Shown here one piece after another: positions 27,077-37,083 of a stretch of DNA of 64,000 nt. How positions within the stretch are numbered: the first letter of the stretch is position 1; every line of letters starts with the position of its first letter. The notes beneath the pieces were generated by a model. That model searched no databases. It worked only from the letters and a program-made list of their open reading frames with translations, and had not been told where the DNA came from. The translations under genes were made by a program, and so were the position numbers. Origin of the DNA: Gemmatimonadaceae bacterium (lineage in GTDB: Bacteria; Gemmatimonadota; Gemmatimonadetes; Gemmatimonadales; Gemmatimonadaceae); contig JABAQJ010000001.1 in assembly GCA_019186945.1 (NCBI GenBank), positions 248,001-312,000 on the forward strand, written 5' to 3'.

Positions 27077-27886
27077 TCAGGTGAGTGATCCGCTCAGGAG
27101 AAAAGGGAGCGCATCGCGCAGACGCCGCCCCCAGGCTGCCTCGTTATGCATTCCGCCCTTGTCCTCGACCCACGACAGTTCCGTGCCCGGAGCATAGCCC
27201 TTGTCGATCAGCAGGTCGCGCATCATCCGGGCGTTGGCCAGCGTCCCTTCGCCTTCTCGCGTGCCCACATCCAGATAGATGCGCCCGCGAACGTACGGCG
27301 CTTCCCGTATGTAGGGGAAGATGGCGGCGTCGGCAAACCACAGTGCCGGGCTCAGTGCCCCCGCGAAACCGAAGCGGCTGGGTTGACGGAAAAACGCGTA
27401 AAGACTGATCAGCCCTCCCAGCGAAGATCCGACGATCCCGGTCGATTCGGTTTGCGCCGCCGTCCGATACCGCTCGTCGATCATCGGTTTCACGGTATTG
27501 AGGAGGAAGCTGACGTAAACATCGCCCAAGCCACCGCCATTTCTGGCATCTACGAACGGGGAGTATTCGCGGATCCGATCGATCCCCATGTTCGGAACCC
27601 CAACGACGATTGCTCGCCGCCCCTTGCGTCGTGCCCGGGCGAGGGCCTCGTCGACTCCCCATTCGCCGGCAAACGATGTCGTGGGATCGAAAAGGTTCTG
27701 GCCGTCGTGCATGTAAATGACCGGGTACGGCCGGTCATTTTTCGAATAGGACGACGGCAGGTAGACGGAGATATCGCGCCGGTTGCCCAGTTCGGGGGAA
27801 TAGACGTCCTGGATGACCTCGAGGGTGCCTGGTGGGGATCGGCGCCGGGCCAGCCACTTCTCCAGGAATGTCGAGTCGGACGGCAT
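27077..27886 (-). CDS. alpha/beta-hydrolase, Fes/esterase-D-like
   Basis: Encodes 269 residues, first gene of the four-gene unit. ISVYLPSSYSKNDRPYPVIYMHDGQNLFD is split over residues of about 38-66 and is typical of esterase-D and enterochelin-esterase (Fes) catalytic domains; the nucleophile elbow GSSLGG has S155. The C-terminal GGMHNEAAW supplies the likely catalytic histidine. No signal peptide is seen. It may hydrolyse the same class of ester as its neighbour; two different esterases in one unit suggest successive or alternative substrates. Confidence 0.85.
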   Translation of the reverse strand: MPSDSTFLEKWLARRRSPPGTLEVIQDVYSPELGNRRDISVYLPSSYSKNDRPYPVIYMHDGQNLFDPTTSFAGEWGVDEALARARRKGRRAIVVGVPNMGIDRIREYSPFVDARNGGGLGDVYVSFLLNTVKPMIDERYRTAAQTESTGIVGSSLGGLISLYAFFRQPSRFGFAGALSPALWFADAAIFPYIREAPYVRGRIYLDVGTREGEGTLANARMMRDLLIDKGYAPGTELSWVEDKGGMHNEAAWGRRLRDALPFLLSGSLT

Positions 27887-28073
27887 TCTCCTCGCTCTCG
27901 GCGCGGTGTTTGGTGCGGAAAAGTAGTCGGCCGGCGACGCGCTCGCCCCTCATTCGAGCATACTCCTGCAGCTATCCCCCAGCGTTCTCAGGCCGCAAGT
28001 TCTTCAGATGCCGGAGGAAATCGAGAACGATCGCCACTCGCCCGCCGGCAAGTCTCCATCGGCGTTCCTCACG

Positions 28074-29480
28074 ATGACTTCACGTCGCAACTTCGTCCGT
28101 TCGATGGGCGCCTCGATTGCCGCTGCATCGGTCGCCGCTGAGTCGCTCGCGGCCCAGTCGGCTGGTTCGCAGCGCTCGGGATCCGAGCGCCTCCTCGTTG
28201 ACAACCCCTTCCACCCCACCCCGGCGCCAGTCGGAGTGGACAGACTCCCGCTGGCCTGGTACCAGCAGCGATCGCGCATTCTGCGCACGCAGGCGCGCGA
28301 CAGGGGGGCGGACGCGGTCCTGCTCCAGAGTGACACGAACCTCGTGTACTTCACCGGCTGCTTCCGCAGCAGTGGCGAACGAACCACTTGGGCACTCCTG
28401 CCCGTGGACGAGACGGATACCGTCTACTGGTTCTCTCCGGCCATCGACCGCGACCTTATTACCTCGTGGTGGTCGACCGAGAACGACTACTATTTCTGCT
28501 ACCCGCACGCCGAGGGCGGCTTTCCCAACCGGGGACAACTTGCCCGCGGCACTCGAGTCGACCTGTGGGAATGGGTACTCGGCAAGCTGGCGGCGAAGGG
28601 GCTCGGCGACCGAACGATCGCGCTCGATCGCGAACTCGGACCGTCGGCGCAGAGAACGTGGAACCGTATGCTTCCCTCCGCGCGTGCCATCGACATATCG
28701 AGTGAGTGCCTCGCGTTGCAGGTGATCAAGACGCCGGAAGAGATCGCCCTAACGCAGCGCGCGTATCGCTACTTCGATCGCATTCACGCGTTCGCTCGCG
28801 ACTACATCCTGGAGCATGGCACGACGACGACCGACTACCAGATCGGCCAGGCGCTGGCTTCGTTCGGCATCAACCTGATGATGCACGACGTCAAGCGCGA
28901 TGGACGACCGCACAGCGCCGTGGGCATGGATGTGACGGGCAACTACGTGCGGACGGGCGTCGCCACGGCGTACCCCCACCCAAACCAGTTCTTCCACGCC
29001 CAGGTACAACGCGGCCAGCCGCTCTATGTCAACTGCGACATTCTGTTAGGCGGCTACGGCGGCGAAGGGTATCGCAACTACATCCTGCTACCATCCACGC
29101 AACAGCACGACCGGATGTGGCAGGTGGTGGCGGATACGGTGCAGATGATCGTGGAGGAAGCCAGGCTGGGCGCAGTGTGTTCGGAGATCGCGTACAAAGT
29201 GCACGCGCATCAGGTGAAGGAGGGCATGCAGGAGTTCATCTACCATCGTCCCGGACACGGCCAGGGGCAAAACTTCGTCGGTCACCAGCCTCCGTTCCTC
29301 GCGTTAGGTGACGATACCGCGATCGCCGAGGGCATGACGTTCTCCGTCGAACCGGGACTGTACGATGCAAGGTCGGGGATCGGAATCAATCCGAGCGATC
29401 GGCTGCTCGTTCTCGAGGATCGCGCCGTCCTGATGAGCCGCATCCCGTTCACGAGGGAGTGGAGCTACCTGAACGTGTAG
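28074..29480 (+). CDS. Tat-exported M24-fold protein with altered metal ligands
   Basis: Encodes 468 residues from the ATG at 28074; an ATG at 28008 would add 22. TSRRNFVRSMGASIAAAS is a twin-arginine signal. The rest matches the M24 (Xaa-Pro peptidase/creatinase) fold: RPGHGQG keeps the histidine and FSVEPGLY keeps one glutamate. However, the usual VD...D pair reads VN(320)...GE, and the last RIED glutamate is replaced (GINPSDRL). With three of five metal ligands changed, it may be a metal-independent creatinase-like hydrolase or a non-catalytic relative rather than a true aminopeptidase. Confidence 0.8.
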   Translation: MTSRRNFVRSMGASIAAASVAAESLAAQSAGSQRSGSERLLVDNPFHPTPAPVGVDRLPLAWYQQRSRILRTQARDRGADAVLLQSDTNLVYFTGCFRSSGERTTWALLPVDETDTVYWFSPAIDRDLITSWWSTENDYYFCYPHAEGGFPNRGQLARGTRVDLWEWVLGKLAAKGLGDRTIALDRELGPSAQRTWNRMLPSARAIDISSECLALQVIKTPEEIALTQRAYRYFDRIHAFARDYILEHGTTTTDYQIGQALASFGINLMMHDVKRDGRPHSAVGMDVTGNYVRTGVATAYPHPNQFFHAQVQRGQPLYVNCDILLGGYGGEGYRNYILLPSTQQHDRMWQVVADTVQMIVEEARLGAVCSEIAYKVHAHQVKEGMQEFIYHRPGHGQGQNFVGHQPPFLALGDDTAIAEGMTFSVEPGLYDARSGIGINPSDRLLVLEDRAVLMSRIPFTREWSYLNV

Positions 29481-29520
29481 ATTGCTCTCGAGATATCCCC
29501 GGACGCGATCGTCTGCGCGG

Positions 29521-29536
29521 CCGGCCGAGGGGCCGG
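29521..29536. terminator. short GC hairpin after the M24 gene
   Basis: CCGGCC GAGG GGCCGG, a six-base-pair stem with a four-base loop, 41 bases past the M24 stop and just before the GlcG-like gene. It is followed by a pyrimidine tract (TCCTCTTCCTC) rather than a T-run, so it is a weak candidate. Confidence 0.4.
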
Positions 29537-29562
29537 TCCTCTTCCTCATGTTGGAGTTTCCC

Positions 29563-30027
29563 ATGCGTGCGTACATCCTCGCCCTCTGTCTTGCCTCGTT
29601 CACCCCGGCCGGCGTCCGTGCCCAGCTTGCCGAATCCCGGATCCTCACGCTTGCCGCGGTCAAGAACGCGATTGCAGCCGCCGAGTCCGAGGCGAAGGCG
29701 AACGGCTGGAAGGTGTCGATTGCCGTCGTCGATGCCGCGGGCGACCTGCTGGGGTTCCTGCGCATGGACGGCGCGAGTCTGATGTCCATCCAGATTTCGC
29801 AGGGCAAGGCACGAACCGCGGCGCGCACGAAGCGCCCAACCAGGGACTACGCGGATCGCCTCACGCAGGGCAATATCGCGACGCTCGCTCTCGACGTGAT
29901 GCCGCTCGAAGGTGGCGTGCCCATCATCGTCGACGGTGTTGCAGTCGGTGGGATCGGAGTGAGCGGCGCCACATCTCAGCAGGATGCCCAGTGCGCCACC
30001 AAGGGGGTCGCGGCCATCAAGCCATAG
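29563..30027 (+). CDS. secreted GlcG/HbpS-family protein
   Basis: Encodes 154 residues from the ATG at 29563, which gives a signal peptide MRAYILALCLASFTPAG cleaved near VRAQ. The body matches the GlcG/HbpS (formerly DUF336) fold: LAAVKNAIAAAESEAKANG, VVDAAGDLLGFLRMDGA and GGVPIIVDGVAVGGIGVSG. Relatives bind haem or small cofactors, or act as accessory proteins in glycolate, diol or other catabolic clusters. No such cluster is near. It follows the M24 gene on the same strand after 82 bases. Confidence 0.85.
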   Translation: MRAYILALCLASFTPAGVRAQLAESRILTLAAVKNAIAAAESEAKANGWKVSIAVVDAAGDLLGFLRMDGASLMSIQISQGKARTAARTKRPTRDYADRLTQGNIATLALDVMPLEGGVPIIVDGVAVGGIGVSGATSQQDAQCATKGVAAIKP

Positions 30028-30230
30028 CCACGAGATGTTTCGAGTCCGTTTCCCCACGACGATGAACATGGGCGAGGCGTCCGAATGCGTGGGCGTCGCC
30101 GGGCATCTCGTCGCGAGGGGTCGGTAGTGACTTGGTGCAGGCGCGGTCGCGTCGACATCAGCGACGAACGAAGCCAACCGAGACGACGCTCGGCTGCGCC
30201 AGCCCAGTGGTTCTGCACCGCACCACGCCG

Positions 30231-30770
30231 TCAGCGAAGGCCGTCCCCGCCGGGAGGAGCGTGCCGCGCACCGGTTTGCGATGTCGTCAGTCGAGTGAAC
30301 TGTCGATACATCCCGGCACGCCATCGGACGATCATCCCGAACGCCATCAGGAAGAACACCGATGCCGTCTGGAGTGGGGAGATCAGGTGGCCGATGTAGT
30401 CGTGTAGCGCCATGCGAACCGCCAGCAGTCCGAGGAGGATGCCGATGAAGGCCCGCGACCGCTTCATGTAGACGCCACCATCGCGCAGTTCGAGGCGCGA
30501 CGACCTCACCACGGGCCATGAAAGCGCGAACACTCCGATGAGAAAGGAGCCGATTGCCCAGGACCAGGGCACGCGGGTGAGCGGCAAAAGGAACATGAAG
30601 AATGCGCTGCTCATCGCCACCGGCGGGATTGCGATGGATCTGACCGTGACGGGAACTCGCATCTCCCGTGCGCGCCATGCGAGCAGGGCGAGGCCGCCGA
30701 AGATCGGGCCGAAGCGGAGGGCAGGCCTGAGAACGGCCTCGTAGCGCGCGTACAGGTCCTGGATGCTCAC
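30231..30770 (-). CDS. CcdC-like (DUF1453) membrane protein
   Basis: Encodes 179 residues with about five hydrophobic helices. The segment RAFIGILLGLLAVRMALHD followed by YIGHLISPLQTASVFFLMAFGMIVRWRAGMY (split here) is the CcdC pattern, a family named for genes near cytochrome c biogenesis in Bacillus but of unproven role. No cytochrome genes are adjacent. A short cytoplasmic tail follows the last helix. It is divergent from the DUF4412 gene. Confidence 0.72.
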   Translation of the reverse strand: MSIQDLYARYEAVLRPALRFGPIFGGLALLAWRAREMRVPVTVRSIAIPPVAMSSAFFMFLLPLTRVPWSWAIGSFLIGVFALSWPVVRSSRLELRDGGVYMKRSRAFIGILLGLLAVRMALHDYIGHLISPLQTASVFFLMAFGMIVRWRAGMYRQFTRLTTSQTGARHAPPGGDGLR

Positions 30771-31042
30771 GATGACGCAGGTTGACGGCGAGGTTGCGGT
30801 TGTCGGAGCATACAGAGAGAAGCTGACGGGTCAGGCGCGGTGTGCGAAAGGCTGGCGGCATCCCGAGGTCGGCGGATACCAGCGGGTGCGATCGGGATTG
30901 CCCCGGTGAAGCCGGCGGCCGTTTCGTCCCGTTGACGGATCTGCCGGACTCGCTGACGTTACAGCATCGGCCCGATGCCCGTCCACTTCCAGACGTCCCG
31001 CCGACCACACATTGCCACGTACTTGAACCAGGGGGAGAGGTC

Positions 31043-31822
31043 ATGCGACGGCTGCTTTTCGGACTGGTCTTTCTTGCGCCCCTCAGTGCGCGCGCGCAGC
31101 TCACGATCACTTACAAGGGCAGCGAGCACCGCGATGGGAAAGCGGTGCCCGTCATGACACAGTATTCCGTCCAGGACGGACGGGTCGCGGCGATCATGAG
31201 AGGCGAGAAGACGGCACGCGTGCTCTACCTCTCGAAGGAGCAGGTGCTGCGCGTCATCAACGAGAGCGACAAGAGCTATGTCGACCTCGATCAGGGCACG
31301 GTAGACCAGATGACGAGCATGGTGGCCGACATGCGGAAGCAGCTCGAACAACTGCCGGCAGCGCAACGAGCGATGGCGGAATCGATGATGAAGAACGCGA
31401 TGGGCGGAACGAAGCCGGCAATTGCATACACGTGGTCGAACGAGACGCAGAGAGTCGCTGGCTACGAGTGCAGGCTCGCAACAGGAATGCGTGGCGAGGA
31501 GAAGGTGACGGAGTACTGCGCGTCCAAGGCACCCGAGTTCCGCATGACCGCCGATGAGCGTCGGACAGTCCAGGACATGCAGTCGTTCCTGAGCAGCTTC
31601 ACGAGCATCATGCGCTCAGGCGACGACAACACGACGAACGCGTTCGCGTGGGATGCCACCGGCGACGGATATCCTGTCCTGTCGCGGAGCTTCAAGGACG
31701 GCAAGGTCACACTCGAATTGCAGCTGGACCGGATCAGCCGGGAGCGAGTTGCCGACTCGTTGTTCACCGTACCGGAGGGGTACCGGAAGCTCGAGATGCC
31801 CGGAGGCGGCCGGCGACGTTAG
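31043..31822 (+). CDS. secreted DUF4412-like protein
   Basis: Encodes 259 residues from the ATG at 31043, preceded by GGGGGAGAG; the frame is open 200 bases further upstream without family resemblance. The signal peptide MRRLLFGLVFLAPLSARA is cleaved before QLTITYKG. The repeated pattern of YSVQDGRVAAIMRG, ARVLYLSKEQVLRVINESDKSYVDL and GYECRLATGMRGEEKVTEYC matches DUF4412 proteins, which are periplasmic proteins of unknown role. The methionine-rich middle (MVADMRKQLEQ...MAESMMKNAM) is a probable helical hairpin. Confidence 0.75.
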   Translation: MRRLLFGLVFLAPLSARAQLTITYKGSEHRDGKAVPVMTQYSVQDGRVAAIMRGEKTARVLYLSKEQVLRVINESDKSYVDLDQGTVDQMTSMVADMRKQLEQLPAAQRAMAESMMKNAMGGTKPAIAYTWSNETQRVAGYECRLATGMRGEEKVTEYCASKAPEFRMTADERRTVQDMQSFLSSFTSIMRSGDDNTTNAFAWDATGDGYPVLSRSFKDGKVTLELQLDRISRERVADSLFTVPEGYRKLEMPGGGRRR

Positions 31823-32118
31823 GCGCCCGCTTCGCGCCGATCGATCAGGATCTGCTGACGACTCTCGCCGCCTCGGCCGGGAAGATATCGGACGGCGCCG
31901 CTGAGGCCACCGGGACGCGACCTGCCCCAACCCAACCCGACACGTTTCGCGCCCGATGACCTCACGATGATACAAAGCAGACGGCGTGCCAGCGCGTAGC
32001 GGCCCGTTTTCCCGGCTTTCCGGGCGTATACGGGCAGGCGCGAGCGCTGCGCTACCAGGATGTTTGCGCCTGCACAAAGTCTCTTGTAGTTTCATGCGAT
32101 CCGTACCTCGGAGTCGAC

Positions 32119-33612
<1,494 letters not shown>

Positions 33613-33623
33613 TCGTCGACTGT

Positions 33624-33649
33624 CCGGAACTCCCGATCTACTGTTCCGG
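33624..33649. terminator. inverted repeat between the CARF regulator and the ECF sigma gene
   Basis: CCGGAAC (33624-33630) and GTTCCGG (33643-33649) with a 12-base loop, 12 bases after the regulator stop. It could terminate that transcript. Because it contains GGAAC, the usual -35 core of ECF sigma promoters, it could equally be part of an autoregulated promoter; no convincing -10 element was identified. A second imperfect repeat (about 33654-33698, ACCGCCG/CGGCGGT) follows. Confidence 0.4.
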
Positions 33650-33728
33650 GCGAGTCACCGCCGCGACTGTCATATGTTGCCCCCCCGGCGGTCACTAAGT
33701 CTCGGAATGAGAACCGCTCCAGATCCGG

Positions 33729-34241
33729 ATGGCTCCGACCACCTCCGCCAGCACCGAACTCGAAGCCTCTCTGGAGGCGCTGCACGAGTCGAGTTTCGGA
33801 TGGGCGCGCAGTTGCTGCGATGGGGACCGGGAGGAGGCGCACGACGTTCTACATACGACGTACGTGAAGATCCTGTCCGGTCGCGCGAGGTTCGAGGGAC
33901 GTTCCACGTTCCGGACCTGGCTCTTCGGCGTCATTCGCCTGACGGCGCTCGAGGAACGTCGTGCCAGCGCCAGACAACGCGCTCTCGCGGATTGGGACGA
34001 GCGGCGGGAAGCCGACCCGCTGGATGCCGCGCTGATCGCGGTCGACGAACGGGAGGCGCTGCGATTGGCACTCGCACGCCTGCCGGCGCGACAGCAGGAA
34101 GTGCTGCACCTCGTGTTCTACCAGGATCTCAGCATCGCCGATGCGGCCGAGGTAATGGGCATCTCGGTGGGCTCTGCCCGCACACACTACGAACGTGGGA
34201 AGAAGCGGCTGCGTACCCTGCTGTTCGCTGAAGGCGGTTGA
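33729..34241 (+). CDS. ECF-family RNA polymerase sigma factor
   Basis: Encodes 170 residues. Sigma-2 region: DREEAHDVLHTTYVKILSG, then FRTWLFGVIRLTAL. Sigma-4 region: LPARQQEVLHLVFYQDLS and IADAAEVMGISVGSARTHYER, which binds the -35 element. It should direct RNA polymerase to an envelope-stress or metal-stress regulon. It is followed after 16 bases by a membrane protein that looks like its anti-sigma factor and then by a Spy/CnrX-like periplasmic protein. This is the classical arrangement of a sensing trio. Confidence 0.93.
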   Translation: MAPTTSASTELEASLEALHESSFGWARSCCDGDREEAHDVLHTTYVKILSGRARFEGRSTFRTWLFGVIRLTALEERRASARQRALADWDERREADPLDAALIAVDEREALRLALARLPARQQEVLHLVFYQDLSIADAAEVMGISVGSARTHYERGKKRLRTLLFAEGG

Positions 34242-34257
34242 CCAGGAGCGACGAGCG

Positions 34258-34665
34258 ATGATCGAGGACGCCGGACGAGACGAAGATCTGCGCGCACGGT
34301 TCGAACGTCTGCGCCAGGAGGATGCATCGCAGGCGCCGGCATTCGGCGCGATGCTCGCTCATGTCCGCTCGTCGGCCGCAACGCTCCAGCGACGACCGGT
34401 CGTGGTGGCGGATACTGCCGCCAGTCGCTGGCGTCCATCCCGACTGGCTCTCTGGGGAGCGCCAGCGCTTCTTGCGGCCTCACTCGTCTTCTGGATGGTC
34501 GAGGATCGCCTTGCGGACCGCGAGTTCGACCTACTCGTCTCGGAATGGTCCCGCACCGACGGTGCCCTTCAATCGCCAACGCGGGATCTGCTCAACGTGC
34601 CCGGCGCATTTCTGTTGAACCAGGTGCCAGCCGTCGGCAACGGCAGCTCGCGGAGGGGCCTATGA
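34258..34665 (+). CDS. candidate membrane anti-sigma factor
   Basis: Encodes 135 residues from the ATG at 34258 after CAGGAGCGACG. The N-terminal half is charged and helical (EDLRARFERLRQED), followed by one membrane helix (LALWGAPALLAASLVFWMV, about residues 66-84) and a short periplasmic domain. The layout of cytoplasmic sigma-binding segment, single helix and small outer domain fits anti-sigma factors, though no zinc-binding HxxxCxxC motif is present. It overlaps the next gene by four bases (ATGA). The function is inferred from position. Confidence 0.7.
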   Translation: MIEDAGRDEDLRARFERLRQEDASQAPAFGAMLAHVRSSAATLQRRPVVVADTAASRWRPSRLALWGAPALLAASLVFWMVEDRLADREFDLLVSEWSRTDGALQSPTRDLLNVPGAFLLNQVPAVGNGSSRRGL

Positions 34666-35096
34666 AGCGCACGTGCACCATCGCCGCCGTCATCTTTCTT
34701 GGCTGCCTGGCCTTCGGTTCGACGCTGGCCGCCCAGGCCACGCCCAAGGCTGACGACCCGATCGCTCGCACGCTGTTCGAGCCGGAGTTGATCATGACGC
34801 ACCGGCGGGCGATCGACCTGAGCGATCGGCAGCGCGACGACATTAGCCGGCTGATCAGGGATCTGCAGGGTCAGGTCGTAAGCCTGCAGTGGGATCTCAA
34901 GGAGCAGACCGACGCGATGTCAGCCGAATTGAGCAGACCACGCGTCGATCTCGATCGCGCCCGGGATCGTCTCCGCCGCGTCCTGCAGATCGAGGGCCGC
35001 ATCAAGGACGCGCACCTCTCCATGTTGGTCCGCATCAAGAACATCCTGACGCCAGAGCAGCAGCAGACGCTGCTGAAACTGCGCGGTCAGGCATGA
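34662..35096 (+). CDS. periplasmic Spy/CpxP/CnrX-like sensor or chaperone
   Basis: Encodes 144 residues. Signal peptide MKRTCTIAAVIFLGCLAFGS, cleaved near LAAQ. The mature part is almost wholly helical: RAIDLSDRQRDDISRLIRD, a long middle helix, and KNILTPEQQQTLLKLRG, which is the LTxxQ-type ending of the Spy/CpxP and metal-resistance (CnrX) families. It probably senses metal or misfolded protein and acts with the adjacent anti-sigma protein to free the ECF sigma factor. Its stop lies three bases from the stop of the convergent gene. Confidence 0.82.
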   Translation: MKRTCTIAAVIFLGCLAFGSTLAAQATPKADDPIARTLFEPELIMTHRRAIDLSDRQRDDISRLIRDLQGQVVSLQWDLKEQTDAMSAELSRPRVDLDRARDRLRRVLQIEGRIKDAHLSMLVRIKNILTPEQQQTLLKLRGQA

Positions 35097-35099
35097 GCC

Positions 35100-35723
35100 T
35101 CACGGCCACCAGACGATTCCCAGCCCGAATCGAAAGGAGTTGGCATCGACCTCGAGGTTCTTGATTGCGAGGTTGCCGACATCGATCTTCGTGAACTCGC
35201 CGCCAGTCCACTTGAGCGAGACGTCAAGCGCCATCGTTTCCTTCAGGTAGGCCGACAGGCCGGTACCGAAAGTGAAAGCGCCTCCGCTGAAGCTGATGTC
35301 GTTGGCCGTCTGCCCGCGGACCTCTGCGTTCTTCACGCTCACCGCTCGCGATCCCAGGGAAGTCTCGACGTACGGCACCCAGCGGCGAAGCGAGTTCGCG
35401 AAATGGAATCGCACACCCAGCTCGGCGTGCGCGAGCGCCCAGTCACCCGTGATCGATCCCTGCTCGTCCACAGGGATATCGATCCTCGAGCCGTCCAGCT
35501 GAATGAAACCCGTCACGATCCGGTTGAAACCATAGCCAAGCTGAACTCCCAGCCCGCCGCCGCCGTGCGCATCGTTCCCCTCGACCGAAAGAGAAGTGCC
35601 TTGGACGTGCACACCCAGCGAGACCCCACGCGTCGTGGACAGCTGCGCCGAACCATGAGAGGGTGCGAGCGCCGCGACACCGACGGCGATCGCGAGAAGC
35701 ACGCGAGATGTGTGAAGATCCAT
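35100..35723 (-). CDS. outer-membrane beta-barrel protein
   Basis: Encodes 207 residues. The signal peptide (about 1-26) is cleaved near GSAQ. Alternating hydrophobic residues in strands (RGVSLGVHVQGTSLSV, LGVQLGYGFNRIVTGFIQL, WALAHAELGVRFHF) and the terminal SFRFGLGIVWWP, an aromatic outer-membrane ending, mark an eight-strand-type barrel similar to OmpA/OmpW-like proteins. The precise role is unknown. It converges on the sigma-factor operon with a three-base gap, so the two transcripts may interfere. Confidence 0.78.
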   Translation of the reverse strand: MDLHTSRVLLAIAVGVAALAPSHGSAQLSTTRGVSLGVHVQGTSLSVEGNDAHGGGGLGVQLGYGFNRIVTGFIQLDGSRIDIPVDEQGSITGDWALAHAELGVRFHFANSLRRWVPYVETSLGSRAVSVKNAEVRGQTANDISFSGGAFTFGTGLSAYLKETMALDVSLKWTGGEFTKIDVGNLAIKNLEVDANSFRFGLGIVWWP

Positions 35724-35823
35724 GACGATGATCGCGGAAAGGGAAAGATCCTCCGGCGCATCGCGCCGGAGGACTCATCGAACTACCGGTTCAACCAGCC
35801 GGATTCGCTCCGATCTGGGGGAC

Positions 35824-36936
35824 TCAGAGTATCCACCCGAGCAACAGGAGCTTCTCCACCGGTTCCACGAGATTCTCTATCAGGTCGAAGACGTCGTCAA
35901 CCATGTGCATCAGCGCGTGCAACAGCCTGAGCTGGTCGGGGGAAAGCGGCTCCCCTGTCGGCCCGCGCAGCGTCGGATTGCCTGCCGGTCCCGTGACCGT
36001 CGCGAACGTCGCACTGTTGAGGTACACGACGCCGTCCAGCATTCCCGCATTGTCGGCGACGTCCACGCGCAGGCTGTTGGAGCCGTGCTTCACCGTCAGG
36101 TCGACCTGCCCGCCACTGCCGTTGCCTTCAGCCACTCCGCGAACCGCACCGGTTGCCTCGAAGTTGCGCGGACTGAGCTTGAGCAGGAAGTCCGCGTCGA
36201 TACGGGTCTCGCCGGAAACGTCCTTGCCAGTGGCGTTCACCGTGAACGTGAGCCTGGTGCCCTCGCGATTCTGGACGTAGCCGTCGACGTCGATCTGTCC
36301 CTTGCCAACCTGGAAGTCCACCCGCGCCCGGTAGTCTACGAGGGTGATTCCTCGCTCCACGACGATCAGACGCAACACAACGGCGCTCCCCGTGTTCGCT
36401 CCTTCGTCCAGCAGATCGGCGTAACCCACTTCCTTCGACGGAATCGGCCGGCCGTCGGACCCTACCTCGTACAGGACGAAGCGAACGCCATTCGCCGGCG
36501 CACCGGGGCGTTGCGGGTCGATCACCCACTCGTCACTGGACGCATCGTAGACGAACGTCTTGCCAAGATGCCGGTTGGAAATGACAGTCCGTGCCAGGAC
36601 AGGATCCGCCGTGCGCGATGTGGCAAGATCACGGAAGAAACGGGCAACGAATGGCCGCCCCGATTCGGCGCTGGCGAACTGCGGTAATTCACGCATCGCA
36701 GCAGCAGCAGCTCCAACGGACAGCGACGTGCGACCGCTCAGAGCCTGAAAGCTCGTCCACCCCGTTGTCGAGAACACCTGTTCCATGGCCTGGTAGTCCT
36801 CGAGTGCTGCTCTTGCATCGAGCTGATTGCGTGCGCCCGGTCCGGTCGCAGGTTCGCACGCGGCCACCAGGGCCAAAAGGACCACGGGGAGAATCCCGAG
36901 CCGGCGTCTGCGGTGTACTGCGCCAAAGTTCAACAT
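35824..36936 (-). CDS. secreted lipoprotein of unknown function
   Basis: Encodes 370 residues from the ATG at 36936 (GGAGGCAGG just upstream); the longer frame to 37023 lacks a signal. The lipobox LLALVAAC (about residues 29-36) predicts lipidation. The middle (DSGETRID-type alternating strands: LTFTVNATGKDVSGETRID, ATGAVRGVAEGNGSGGQ) looks beta-rich. The C-terminal helix VDDVFDLIENLVEPVEKLL is amphipathic. No family was recognised. Proteins of this general size and lipobox are common in Gemmatimonadota envelopes. Confidence 0.65.
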   Translation of the reverse strand: MLNFGAVHRRRRLGILPVVLLALVAACEPATGPGARNQLDARAALEDYQAMEQVFSTTGWTSFQALSGRTSLSVGAAAAAMRELPQFASAESGRPFVARFFRDLATSRTADPVLARTVISNRHLGKTFVYDASSDEWVIDPQRPGAPANGVRFVLYEVGSDGRPIPSKEVGYADLLDEGANTGSAVVLRLIVVERGITLVDYRARVDFQVGKGQIDVDGYVQNREGTRLTFTVNATGKDVSGETRIDADFLLKLSPRNFEATGAVRGVAEGNGSGGQVDLTVKHGSNSLRVDVADNAGMLDGVVYLNSATFATVTGPAGNPTLRGPTGEPLSPDQLRLLHALMHMVDDVFDLIENLVEPVEKLLLLGWIL

Positions 36937-37028
36937 CCTGCCTCCATCCGCCTGCGGCGAAAGTGCTGGGGTTGCGCCTTCATTGTGGGCATGAGTGGCA
37001 ACCGCGGACGGTTTGTATGACACAGGTG

Positions 37029-37072
37029 GAATACGCTGGCGGCACGTGCCGGGCTGTGTCGCCAGCGTATTC
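37029..37072. terminator. intrinsic terminator with 13-bp stem
   Basis: Perfect inverted repeat GAATACGCTGGCG (37029-37041) / CGCCAGCGTATTC (37060-37072) with an 18-base loop that itself contains GCACGTGC. It lies 12 bases past the stop of the minus-strand DUF937 gene and should end its transcript. Confidence 0.75.
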
Positions 37073-37083
37073 GTCCGGTTTCG

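Noticed and set aside
32050-32118. Sigma54 promoter (GCAC...CTTGT) upstream of the CARF regulator
   Set aside because: Spacing between the GC and GG-type cores is wrong and the -24 element lacks GG; not reported as a feature.
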